Positions 51,992 through 60,043 of a stretch of DNA of 64,000 bases are shown in pieces. A program made the translations under genes and the position numbers. How positions within the stretch are numbered: the first letter of the stretch is position 1; each line of letters opens with the position of its first letter. A model generated the notes under the pieces. It saw only the letters and a list, made by a program, of their open reading frames with translations, was not told where the DNA came from and searched no databases. Source of the DNA: Haloarcula japonica DSM 6131 (GTDB taxonomy: Archaea; Halobacteriota; Halobacteria; Halobacteriales; Haloarculaceae); the NCBI RefSeq assembly GCF_000336635.1, contig NZ_AOLY01000039.1:1-64000 (forward strand), in the 5' to 3' direction.

Positions 51992-52750
51992 TCATTCCCG
52001 CCCGTCGAACTGCCGCGCCAGCATCACCTCATCGACCAGTTCCCCACGGATTTCGTAGTGGTCATCGCGGACGGCCTCGACCGACCAGCCGGCCTCCTGC
52101 AGGAAGTCAATGGCCCGCTCGTTCGTGGCCGGCAGGCTGTTGTACACCTTTCGGCAGCCGCGGCTGGCGGCCCACTCGACCCCGCGGTGAAGCAGGTGAC
52201 TGCCGATGCCATGGCGGCGGTAGGTCTCCATCACCCCCAGCGTGAGTTCGGCCGTCGACGCGAGTTCGTCAACCTCGGACATGGCGACGTGGACCCAGCC
52301 GACGACATCATCGTCGACGGTGGCAACGAAGACGACGCGACAGCGGTTCGGGCACCAGCGGACGAGCGTGTCCTCGTAGGCCAGTTGCTCGGCCATGCCG
52401 GCCGCGACGACGTAGGGCTCCTCGCTGGAGACATCCCGTATCGTGCCGACGACGCCGGAGAGGTCCGACGGTCTGGAGGGCCGTATCTCGTAGCTGACGC
52501 CGGCCTCGTAATATTCGGCCGCCTCACCGTGGTGGAGTGCCACGGTGAGCTTCCCGTCTTCGGTGGTCTCGATGAGGTCGTCCCGCTTGAGGATGGAGAC
52601 GTGGTGCTGGAACCGCTCGGGGTCGACGCTGATGGTTTCGGCCACCTCGGCGGGCGCGACGGGGCCGTACCGTTCAACGAACCGATACACGTCGGAGCGG
52701 TCACCGCCGAGTTCGAGGTCTGTGGGGGACGGCATTTCGCTACGAGCCAT
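51992..52750 (-). CDS. Winged-helix domain fused to GNAT acetyltransferase
   Basis: 252 residues. The first 85 form a winged helix-turn-helix (SDVYRFVERYGPVAPAEVAETISVDPERFQHHVSILKRDDLIETTEDGKLTVAL), followed by a GNAT domain (about 87-250) with YRRHGIGSHLLHRGVEWAASRGCRKVYNSLPATN, where the acetyl-CoA loop is RRHGIG. A DNA-binding domain plus an acetyltransferase in one chain could be a regulator that responds to, or modifies, a metabolite or protein. Start ATG at 52750. Confidence 0.83.
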   Translation of the reverse strand: MARSEMPSPTDLELGGDRSDVYRFVERYGPVAPAEVAETISVDPERFQHHVSILKRDDLIETTEDGKLTVALHHGEAAEYYEAGVSYEIRPSRPSDLSGVVGTIRDVSSEEPYVVAAGMAEQLAYEDTLVRWCPNRCRVVFVATVDDDVVGWVHVAMSEVDELASTAELTLGVMETYRRHGIGSHLLHRGVEWAASRGCRKVYNSLPATNERAIDFLQEAGWSVEAVRDDHYEIRGELVDEVMLARQFDGRE

Positions 52751-52922
52751 TGGTGACTGTATCCACTTGAAAACACCCGGCACAGATGCCGGGATATTCA
52801 GGGTCAGCGGGCCAGTAGCGACGCCACGACCGGCAGCGAGCGTGTTTGTACGTTCGGACCGATACGACTGCGTGGTTTCTGCTCGCGTGACGCTTTTGTG
52901 TGACTACGGCGCATCCCCAGTC

Positions 52923-53588
52923 ATGCCAGACGCGGTCCGTCGCTGTCCCGATGACGGCTTCTTCGAGGGCGATACGTGCCCGGTCTGTGCCGGAAGGGGA
53001 ACTCACGTTCTCGACGGCGCACGGCGGCGACAGCTCTCGAAGTTCGTCTCCGGTGCGCTCAGACACTTTCCCGAGGACGCGAACGTCGAGTTGGACGAGG
53101 CGGGATGGACGGCGTTCGCGTCCCTCCGCAACGCGGTCGAACGAAAGTACGACTGGGCAGACGGCGAGGCGCTGGCCGGCGTCATCGCCACGGACCCGAA
53201 GGGGCGGTTCGAGCGGACAGGAGTCGGCGATGATTCAGGGTCAGTAGCCGGCGGCCGCGTCCGGGCGGCATACGGGCACTCCGTCGACGTGGCCCTCAAC
53301 GGGACCGACGACCCGGTCCCGGCGACGCTGTATCACGGAACCGCGCCGCGGAACGTCGAACCGATACGCGAGGACGGACTGAAACCGATGGGCCGCCAGA
53401 CGGTCCACCTCTCGGACTCCGTCGCGACGGCCCGCGAGGTGGGGTGTCGCCACGCCGACGACCCCGTCGTGTTCGTCGTCGACGCCGGGGCGATGCAGGC
53501 CGACGACCGCCGGATCGTCAAGCGCGGGGCCGAGACGTACACGACTGCCCGCGTGCCGCCGCAGTATCTCTCAGTGCTCGAAAAATAG
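52923..53588 (+). CDS. kptA: RNA 2'-phosphotransferase (KptA/Tpt1) with zinc-binding N-terminus
   Basis: 221 residues. The first 25 residues contain two Cys-x-x-Cys-like pairs (RRCPDDG, DTCPVCAG), a zinc ribbon not found in all homologues. The Tpt1 core follows: RRRQLSKFVSGALRHFPED, GRVRAAYGHSVDVAL, LYHGTAPRNVEPIREDGLKPM and VHLSDSVATAREVG. Tpt1 transfers a 2'-phosphate from RNA to NAD+. Archaeal tRNA splicing leaves no 2'-phosphate, so the natural substrate is not clear. It starts 172 bp from the wHTH-GNAT gene, divergently. Confidence 0.93.
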   Translation: MPDAVRRCPDDGFFEGDTCPVCAGRGTHVLDGARRRQLSKFVSGALRHFPEDANVELDEAGWTAFASLRNAVERKYDWADGEALAGVIATDPKGRFERTGVGDDSGSVAGGRVRAAYGHSVDVALNGTDDPVPATLYHGTAPRNVEPIREDGLKPMGRQTVHLSDSVATAREVGCRHADDPVVFVVDAGAMQADDRRIVKRGAETYTTARVPPQYLSVLEK

Positions 53589-53635
53589 CGCGATCAGGTT
53601 TGACTCGCGGAGGCTGTGCGTGGTCTCGTCGCCCG

Positions 53636-55195
53636 CTACTCGACGAGCGGCGTACCGGTCATCGCGTCCGGCTTGGCGATACCCATGAGCGTGAGCATCG
53701 TCGGCGCGAGGTCGGCCAACGTCCCGCCGTCGCGGGCGGTCCGGCCGGCGGCAGTCTCGTCCGGGGAGAGGTAGATGAACGGGACTGGATTGGTCGTGTG
53801 GGCCGTGTGCGGGTCGTCTTCGGTTCCCATGTCGTCGGCGTTCCCGTGGTCGGCACAGATGAGGACGTGGCCGCCCGCGGTCTGAATCGCCTCGACTAAC
53901 CGTCCGAGTTGCTCGTCGACCGCTTCGACGGCGGTCACCGCTGCGTCAAAGTCGCCGGTGTGACCAACCATATCGGGGTTGGCGAAGTTCAGGACCAGCG
54001 CGTCGGGGTCCTCGGTCTCGATGAACTCGATAGCGGTGTCGGCCAGTTCCGGCGCGCTCATCTCCGGTTGCAGGTCGTAGGTCGCCACGTCGGGGCTGTC
54101 GACGATCTCGCGGCTCTCACCGTCGAACGCGACCTCGCGGCCGCCGTTGAGGAAGTAGGTGACGTGGGGGTATTTCTCCGTCTCGGCCAGCCGAATCTGT
54201 GTCTTCCCAGCTTCGGAGAGCACCTCGCCGAGCACGTCCTTGGGCTGGTTCGGCGGGAACGCGACCGGCAGGTCGAACGTCTCGTCGTACTGCGTCATCG
54301 TCACCAGCCGGATGTCCGGCGGTTCGGTGTCTGCCCCCCAGTCGTCCGGACGGATGTCGCCGAGCATCCGGGAGAGCTGCCGGGCGCGGTCAGACCGGAA
54401 ATTGAAGAAGACCACCGCGTCACCGTCTTCGAGGCCGGCGTGGTCGCCGACGGTCGTCGGCTCGATGAACTCGTCCGTGGTGTCGCGGGCGTATGACTCG
54501 GTGGCCGCCGTGACCGCGTCGTCGGCGTGGTGGTCACCCTCGCGGTGGACGATAGCGTCGTAGGCCCGGCGGGTGCGCTCCCAGTTCTGGTCGCGGTCCA
54601 TCGCGTAGTAGCGCCCGCAGACGGTGGCGACGTGGCCGGTTCCGTGTTCCTCCGCGTGGGCTTGGAGGTCCGCAAGGTAGTCCTCGCCGCCGGTGGGCGA
54701 GGTGTCGCGGCCGTCAGTGAAGGCATGCGAGACGGCGTCGGTCCCGCGCTTGCCGGCGAGTTCGATGAGCGCGTGGAGGTGGTCCTGATAGGAGTGGACG
54801 CCGCCGTCCGAAACCAGCCCCATGAAGTGGACCCGGCCGCCGCGTTCCTCGGCGTACTCGAAGGCCGACAGAATCGTCTCGTTCTCGAAGAAGGGCGGGT
54901 CCTGTGCGGCATCGTCCGGCGGCGACTGGCCCCGCGAGCGAGCGATGCTGTCGCTGACGCGGGCGGAGTCCTGCTTGACGACGCGGCCGGCCCCGATGTT
55001 GAGGTGGCCGACCTCGGAGTTGCCCATCTGGCCCTCCGGGAGGCCGACCCGGCGGCCGTGGGTGGCAAGTGTTGATGCTGCGCCTGCGTCTCGGTAGCGG
55101 TCGAAGTTAGGCGTGTCGGCGGCGGCGACGGCATCACGGACACCGTCGTCCGGGTTCAGGCCCCAGCCGTCCAAGATGATGAGTCCGACGTTCAT
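53636..55195 (-). CDS. gpmI: 2,3-bisphosphoglycerate-independent phosphoglycerate mutase
   Basis: 519 residues, a bacterial-type iPGM. The alkaline-phosphatase-like motifs are clear: LIILDGWGLNPDD (metal Asp), EGQMGNSEVGHLNIGAGR with catalytic Ser, RVHFMGLVSDGGVHSYQDHLHALI, FNFRSDRARQLSRML and CADHGNADDM. It interconverts 3- and 2-phosphoglycerate with two metals in glycolysis/gluconeogenesis. The frame is open 14 codons more upstream to 55237, but the ATG at 55195 starts the conserved N-terminus. A TATTAC-like box is 26-32 bases upstream. Confidence 0.96.
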   Translation of the reverse strand: MNVGLIILDGWGLNPDDGVRDAVAAADTPNFDRYRDAGAASTLATHGRRVGLPEGQMGNSEVGHLNIGAGRVVKQDSARVSDSIARSRGQSPPDDAAQDPPFFENETILSAFEYAEERGGRVHFMGLVSDGGVHSYQDHLHALIELAGKRGTDAVSHAFTDGRDTSPTGGEDYLADLQAHAEEHGTGHVATVCGRYYAMDRDQNWERTRRAYDAIVHREGDHHADDAVTAATESYARDTTDEFIEPTTVGDHAGLEDGDAVVFFNFRSDRARQLSRMLGDIRPDDWGADTEPPDIRLVTMTQYDETFDLPVAFPPNQPKDVLGEVLSEAGKTQIRLAETEKYPHVTYFLNGGREVAFDGESREIVDSPDVATYDLQPEMSAPELADTAIEFIETEDPDALVLNFANPDMVGHTGDFDAAVTAVEAVDEQLGRLVEAIQTAGGHVLICADHGNADDMGTEDDPHTAHTTNPVPFIYLSPDETAAGRTARDGGTLADLAPTMLTLMGIAKPDAMTGTPLVE

Positions 55196-55332
55196 ATCCG
55201 GTGGGTCACGCGACCGGCGTAATACACTGTCGGTCAATCCCGAACGTGACGGTCGATAATGCGGAATCCGGCGGTTCTGGTGCCGGTACTCCAGGTCGCT
55301 AGCCCGCTATCGCTGCCGATAGTGAGAACCCC

Positions 55333-55341
55333 GAAATTAAG
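55333..55341 (+). promoter_or_regulatory. Promoter box of the DUF7522-like gene
   Basis: GAAATTAAG stands 25-33 bases ahead of the ATG at 55366, BRE plus TATA. Confidence 0.5.
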
Positions 55342-55365
55342 AGGGTGGCCCGCCTTCGGTCGGGC

Positions 55366-55758
55366 ATGACTCGGAACATTCTCTCGGACGATCTGGCCGA
55401 CGCAATCGTCACGACAGCCCGGACGGCAACGGGCGACTCACTCCGGTCAGTGACGTATTTCACACGTGCGAACTTCGAGCAGCTCTACCTGCGGGAGGAC
55501 CTCGAACAGGACGCCGACCTCAACGACTTCGTGGGCCACGAGTGGCAGGGGTACAAACAAACCAAGAACGCCTATCAGGAGTCCGAGCTAGGCGACTACC
55601 GCTTCACGGTGCGCGCCTTCTCGAACGGCTACCTCCTGCGGGCGACGACCGAACGCCAGGGCGTGCTCATCACCACGGACGGCCTGACGATGCAATCCTA
55701 CGAGGAGATCGCCGAGGCCATCGAACGTCTCCTCCGCGAGGAATCGGGCAAGGAGTAA
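55366..55758 (+). CDS. Haloarchaeal DUF7522-like protein
   Basis: 130 residues. The mid part YRFTVRAFSNGYLLRATTERQGVLITTDGLTMQSYEEIAEAIERLL is a beta-alpha domain; N-terminus is MTRNILSDDLADAIVTTARTATGD. I associate it from memory with haloarchaeal DUF7522, of unknown function. It is upstream of nurA on the same strand with 55 bp between. Start ATG at 55366 has a promoter box at the right place. Confidence 0.75.
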   Translation: MTRNILSDDLADAIVTTARTATGDSLRSVTYFTRANFEQLYLREDLEQDADLNDFVGHEWQGYKQTKNAYQESELGDYRFTVRAFSNGYLLRATTERQGVLITTDGLTMQSYEEIAEAIERLLREESGKE

Positions 55759-55813
55759 CCGTCGAATCGGCAGGTGACCAAAGGGTTATGCCCGTTCCGG
55801 CGAACCCACGGGC

Positions 55814-57064
55814 ATGACGCTTGACCCGGTCCACGTCGACGGGATCGCCAAGCTCGCCGGGCAGGTACGCGAGACCGTCGAGACGAGCGACCAGGAGGCG
55901 GCCGCCGAGGAGGTGTGGGACAGTTTCCTCGACCCGCTGTGGCAGGACGGAACGAAGATTCTGGAGCCACTGAACGAGCAGCGCCGCCGGAAGGTCCCAA
56001 TCGAGGACGTGGCGCTGGCGGACCCACCGTTTCCGACACAGCACGGCCTGGACTCGGGGACGATCAATCCGACGACGTTCAAGAACGGGCTGGTGCTGGA
56101 CGTGGCGCAGGCGGCGATGGGCAGCGTGCCCTCGGACATCGAACTGCACCGCGGCCGGACGATCATCATGGCCGTCCACTCGAACGACGCGACGCTGGGA
56201 TTCGACGGCGAGTGGCAAGGCGGGGACCGCGGCTACGCCAAGCGGCGCGTCCTCGACGTGCCACAGGTCGACCGCTACGAGCAACGGGTCGTCCACGCGC
56301 TGGCGCTGTACCTCGCGGAGAGTCAGCACGCGCTGACCAACGCCGACATGGTCGAAGACCTGTTCATCCTCGACGGCCCCATCTACCCGACCGGCGTGCT
56401 CCGCTGGGCCGACCGCGACACCGAACTGGCTGACCTGCTCGCGGAGGACGACCGCCCCAAGACGGTCGTGAACAACTACGTCGACCTCGTCGAGCGGTTC
56501 GTCGAGCGGGACGTCCCGATGGTGGGGTTCATCAAGAACTCCTCGACGAAGGCGCTCACGCGGGCACTCCGGCGCAAGACCAACGCCCCGTGGGTGAACG
56601 ACACTGCCTTCTTCCGCCGAATCCTGGAGCGCCGCGACGACGACGGCGAGCGGCAGACCGACTGTCTCACCGCGACGAACTGGTTCCGCTCGCGGGGCGG
56701 CACTGACGGCATCATGGCCGCCGACGGTGACGCGCTGGGCATCGAACGGTCTCTCGACCCCGAAGCGTACGAAGTGACGTTTTTCGTCCTCTACGACCCG
56801 CGTTCGGACCTGGTGTTCCGCGTCGAGGCCCCGTACGCGTTCACCCAAGACCCAGACTGTCGGGCCAAACTCACGCGACAGATACTCCACGACGTGGCCC
56901 GGGAACAGGGGCCGCCACTGGCTATCGGGAAGGCCGACGAACTCGCCAAAATCGACCGGCAGGGCAGCGAGGAACTCACTCGTCGCATCGAGCGGACGTT
57001 CGAGACCGACCGCGAACGGGAGTTCAACGATATTCGGTGGGGAGCCGTGGAAGAATCGTTCTGA
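55814..57064 (+). CDS. nurA: NurA-type 5'-3' nuclease
   Basis: 416 residues. The NurA nuclease core begins with GLDSGTINPTTFKNGLVLDVAQAAMG (about residues 78-103), where Asp79 is in the metal-site position, followed by the second Asp in YERQVVHALALYLAESQHA and FILDGPIYPTGVLRW. In archaea NurA works with HerA ATPase in 5' end resection and DNA repair with Mre11-Rad50. HerA is 3 kb downstream on the same strand and the Mre11-Rad50 genes are absent. Same start context as the DUF7522-like gene before it. Confidence 0.9.
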   Translation: MTLDPVHVDGIAKLAGQVRETVETSDQEAAAEEVWDSFLDPLWQDGTKILEPLNEQRRRKVPIEDVALADPPFPTQHGLDSGTINPTTFKNGLVLDVAQAAMGSVPSDIELHRGRTIIMAVHSNDATLGFDGEWQGGDRGYAKRRVLDVPQVDRYEQRVVHALALYLAESQHALTNADMVEDLFILDGPIYPTGVLRWADRDTELADLLAEDDRPKTVVNNYVDLVERFVERDVPMVGFIKNSSTKALTRALRRKTNAPWVNDTAFFRRILERRDDDGERQTDCLTATNWFRSRGGTDGIMAADGDALGIERSLDPEAYEVTFFVLYDPRSDLVFRVEAPYAFTQDPDCRAKLTRQILHDVAREQGPPLAIGKADELAKIDRQGSEELTRRIERTFETDREREFNDIRWGAVEESF

Positions 57065-57069
57065 AGGGG

Positions 57070-57372
57070 CTAGTCACGACGGGCCAGAACGATAGCGTAG
57101 AGGAGGACGAGGAGACCGACGAGTTCCGTGATAGTGCTCGGAAGGGGAAACACCACTCGCGGGAGGACCTGCACGGCACTAAGGGTAACGAGGTACGAGA
57201 CGAAGGTGAGGAGGCTGATGCCGATAGCCAGTGCGAGCATGGAGCGGGTCCGCCGTCGACGGTAGCCAACGAGCGCCAATGCAGCAATGACCAGTCCGAC
57301 CCCCGTCTGTGCGAGGTGGAAGGCAGTGTTCACGGTAACCCACGTTTCGTCGGAGAAGCCGGCAAACTCCAT
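57070..57372 (-). CDS. Three-helix membrane protein paired with an HTH gene (DUF7521-like)
   Basis: 100 residues. Three hydrophobic helices (about 18-38, 42-65, 72-95), with a basic loop YRRRRTRS. Haloarchaeal HTH genes are often followed by such small membrane genes; I recall the family as DUF7521. Start ATG overlaps the stop of the HTH gene by one base; the pair is convergent with nurA, with 5 bp between the stops. Confidence 0.72.
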   Translation of the reverse strand: MEFAGFSDETWVTVNTAFHLAQTGVGLVIAALALVGYRRRRTRSMLALAIGISLLTFVSYLVTLSAVQVLPRVVFPLPSTITELVGLLVLLYAIVLARRD

Positions 57373-57737
57373 CAGAGCCCCTCCCAGAGGTCTACCAGCG
57401 CATCGGCGAACTCGTGTGTCTTTGACTCGACAGAGAGGCTCACGTCGAAGGCCCCCTCGGTGAGACACACAGTGAGTTCGTCCATCCGTGCCTCGTACAC
57501 GTCTACGTGGTGCCCATCGTCCGCAATTTGCGTTCGGGCGGCGACGAGGCCGCAGTCCTCAAGAGCGTCGAGACGGCGATACACGGTCGAGAGTGACATG
57601 TCGCAGTCGTTGCTGAGTTCAGTTGCTGTCATGGGTCTGTGACTCGTGGCTGCAAGGAGCGCGCGAGCGTATTCGTCATCAAGGAGGGCAAACACCTCAG
57701 TCGGGGACGGTTCCTCGGCCACACGCAGTGGTTTCAC
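57372..57737 (-). CDS. Winged helix-turn-helix regulator
   Basis: 121 residues with the winged helix: SPTEVFALLDDEYARALLAATSHRPMTATELSNDCDMSLSTVYRRLDALEDCGLV, then wing VAARTQIADDGHHVDVYEARM. The family is the ArsR-like wHTH of haloarchaea. It directly precedes a small membrane gene (overlap by one base), a common pair of predicted one-component regulation, in which the membrane protein may sense. Confidence 0.83.
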   Translation of the reverse strand: MKPLRVAEEPSPTEVFALLDDEYARALLAATSHRPMTATELSNDCDMSLSTVYRRLDALEDCGLVAARTQIADDGHHVDVYEARMDELTVCLTEGAFDVSLSVESKTHEFADALVDLWEGL

Positions 57738-57806
57738 TCGGCACCGTCGTATAAGTCACCGATCGTTCGCTGACCCAGAAAACGGCGGTAAGGCAGGCCG
57801 GTTCGA

Positions 57807-58142
57807 CTACGCCGTCTCGGCCTGCTGCACCGTCACGTCGACCGTCTCACCGGCTACGCCGAGCCGCGCGAACTGCGTTCGGACGTGTTCCTTTGCCGCG
57901 TCGATAGCTGCATCGCGCGTCTCGAAGCCGCGTGGCATCGGAGACTCGAATGCGATTCGGATCTCGCGGTCGCCGATTGACTGGACCTGCCCGCCGCTCT
58001 CGACCTCGTAGAAGGCGTCACAGATCCAGACGTAGGGCGTCCCCTCGTCCGGCGCGCCGTTGAATTCGGGCGGCTCCTCGCCCGGTTCGTACAGCGTCCC
58101 GGTCAGCGTCGTCCCGCCTGCCGTCCCCCGAATAAGCAACAT
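57807..58142 (-). CDS. Haloarchaeal conserved protein (DUF7113-like)
   Basis: 111 residues. It starts MLLIRGTAGGTTLTGTLYEPGEEPPEF and ends with a helix (DAAIDAAKEHVRTQFARLGVAG) and a short beta strand; a compact alpha/beta domain with no clear catalytic residues. From memory it resembles haloarchaeal DUF7113. The ATG at 58142 is used; an open frame continues to 58412 but that stretch would cover the promoter of the divergent MBL gene. Confidence 0.72.
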   Translation of the reverse strand: MLLIRGTAGGTTLTGTLYEPGEEPPEFNGAPDEGTPYVWICDAFYEVESGGQVQSIGDREIRIAFESPMPRGFETRDAAIDAAKEHVRTQFARLGVAGETVDVTVQQAETA

Positions 58143-58336
58143 AGTTCCATATAGAGGCCCCAACGGCAAAAGATTCTCCCCCGGGCAAGCGTTCACCCCG
58201 ACGCCGCCGGGCTGAACCGGTCGCTCTCGGGACCGCTCGCATCCCAGCGGGAGTCTTCGACTGTCGACGGCATCCCAGGCGGCATCCGAGCGTGCTCTTT
58301 CCCGTGCCCCGGAATTTGGTGCATGCCGAGGCAAGT

Positions 58337-58344
58337 CGTATATC
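58337..58344 (+). promoter_or_regulatory. TATA box of the MBL-fold gene
   Basis: CGTATATC lies 23-30 bases before the ATG at 58367. Confidence 0.5.
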
Positions 58345-58366
58345 GGTAGGTACCACAGATGGTCAT

Positions 58367-59101
58367 ATGTCTGACTCGACTGGTGCCAGTGTTCGGTTAC
58401 TTCGTAACGCAACTATCCTCGTGGACGTTGGAGACGTGACGTTCCTCGTCGACCCGATGTTTTCGTCACCTGGCGAGAACCCGCCTGTTCCAAATTCGCC
58501 GAACGACCGTCGAAACCCGCTCGTCCCGATGCCGAATGGTGACCTGTCCTACGACGCCGTGGTTGTCACGCACCGCCACCAGGACCACTGGGACGCGGCG
58601 GCCAAGGCGGAACTCGATGCCGACGTGCCGCTGTTCTGTCAGCCCGAGGAGGCGGACGAGTTCACTGACGAGGAGTTCACCGATGTCCGACCCGTCGACG
58701 ACGAGGCGTCATTCGAGGGGATTTCGATTCACCGAACGCCCGGGCGGCACGGCCACGGAGAGTTGGCGGCGGAGATGGGCCCCGTTTCGGGATTCGTGTT
58801 CGAGGGTGAGGAAACGGTGTACGTCGCAGGCGATACGGTCTGGTACGAGCCGGTCGAGGAAACACTCGACCGGTTCGAGCCCGATCTAGTCGTGCTGAAC
58901 GGCGGTGAAGCGCAGTTCGAACAGGGCGACCCTATCACAATGGGCGTCGAGGATATCACAGCTGTCCGGGATGCTACCGCCGCTACGGTCGTCGTCGTTC
59001 ACATGGAGGCAATCAACCACTGCCTGCTCAGCCGGGACGAGCTACGGTCGGCAACGGAGGACGTTCGGGTTCCCGACGACGGGGAATGGGTCAATCGATA
59101 G
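58367..59101 (+). CDS. Metallo-beta-lactamase-fold hydrolase (UlaG-like)
   Basis: 244 residues. The metal motif THRHQDHWDAA (HxHxDH at about residues 66-72), then D-T-V-W and H for the other metal sites (GDTVWYEP), and a C-terminal A-I-N-H. The short sequence without a cap domain resembles the UlaG/L-ascorbate 6-phosphate lactonase type hydrolases. Substrate not known. The start ATG at 58367 is favoured by the TATA box. Confidence 0.88.
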   Translation: MSDSTGASVRLLRNATILVDVGDVTFLVDPMFSSPGENPPVPNSPNDRRNPLVPMPNGDLSYDAVVVTHRHQDHWDAAAKAELDADVPLFCQPEEADEFTDEEFTDVRPVDDEASFEGISIHRTPGRHGHGELAAEMGPVSGFVFEGEETVYVAGDTVWYEPVEETLDRFEPDLVVLNGGEAQFEQGDPITMGVEDITAVRDATAATVVVVHMEAINHCLLSRDELRSATEDVRVPDDGEWVNR

Positions 59102-59164
59102 GCACGGTCAGTTAGCAGGTGCTTTGACGGAGGCGCTGTCAGATGCCACGGCGACACCGTCAGG

Positions 59165-59956
59165 TCAGGGTTCGCAGTCGACCACGACGGGCAGGTGGTC
59201 GGAGCCGTAGTGGTCGTCGTCGCGGTCGGCGATGACCGCCCTATTGTCGATAGACACGTCCTCGCTGACGAACACGTGGTCAATCCCCATCTCGGGGAGC
59301 AAGTCGTGGAAGTCGGTTCGGCTCGTCGTCGGACCGTGGGTGACGGTCGCTGTATCACGAGCGTCAACAAGTGTGCGGCCGTCCGGGAGTTCGTGCCCCG
59401 CGGCCCGTTCGTAGGCTGGCTCGCCGACAACGCAGTTGAAATCACCCAGCAACACTGCAGGTGCGTCCCGAGCGACAGAGTCGAGATGGTCGAGTACCAG
59501 CTCGATACCCGAAATCCGTGCGTCAGCGCCCTGGTGGTCCAGATGCGTGTTCAGACACAGCAGGTCGTCGCCGGTGTCGCGGTCGCGGAGACGCGCCCAG
59601 GTCGCCACGCGCGGGTAGGCGGCGTCCCAGCCGACGCTGCTCGGCTCGGCGGGCTGTTCGGAGAGCCAGAACGTGTTCGTGGCCGTACAGTCGAAGCGCT
59701 CGGTCCGGTAGCCGATGGCGGTGTGCTCCCCGCCGGCGTCGACGGAGTCGCGCGGGTCTCCGACCCACTCGTAGCCGTCCAGCAACACCTCTAGCTCCCG
59801 AAGCTGGTGGGCCATTGCCTCCTGCACCCCGATAATATCGGGGCTGTGATACTGGATGATCTCTGCCACCAGCCGCCGCCTGTGGGGCCACCCGTCTTCC
59901 CCATCGCCGGCGGTGTCGTACCGCACATTGAAAGACATCACCCGCGTCGGCTTCAT
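59165..59956 (-). CDS. Endonuclease/exonuclease/phosphatase-family protein
   Basis: 263 residues, EEP fold: RVMSFNVRYD (Asn), HSPDIIGVQEA (metal Glu), LNTHLDHQGADARISGIELVLDHL (His, catalytic), VLLGDFNCVVG (Asp/Asn), IDHVFVSEDV and GSDHLPVVVD (Asp-His). It could act on DNA, on inositol polyphosphate or on lipids; the family does not decide. Start ATG at 59956. It is convergent with the MBL gene, 63 bp between stops. Confidence 0.9.
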   Translation of the reverse strand: MKPTRVMSFNVRYDTAGDGEDGWPHRRRLVAEIIQYHSPDIIGVQEAMAHQLRELEVLLDGYEWVGDPRDSVDAGGEHTAIGYRTERFDCTATNTFWLSEQPAEPSSVGWDAAYPRVATWARLRDRDTGDDLLCLNTHLDHQGADARISGIELVLDHLDSVARDAPAVLLGDFNCVVGEPAYERAAGHELPDGRTLVDARDTATVTHGPTTSRTDFHDLLPEMGIDHVFVSEDVSIDNRAVIADRDDDHYGSDHLPVVVDCEP

Positions 59957-60013
59957 ATGCGTTCGTTGACAGCCATCCGGGTAAGGTTTCACATTCATGC
60001 TGCTGGGGAAAGG

Positions 60014-60021
60014 TGTTAATC
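60014..60021 (+). promoter_or_regulatory. TATA-like box of herA
   Basis: TGTTAATC lies 23-30 bases before the ATG at 60044. Confidence 0.4.
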
Positions 60022-60043
60022 CCCGGCTACCCTGAACTGGGGT

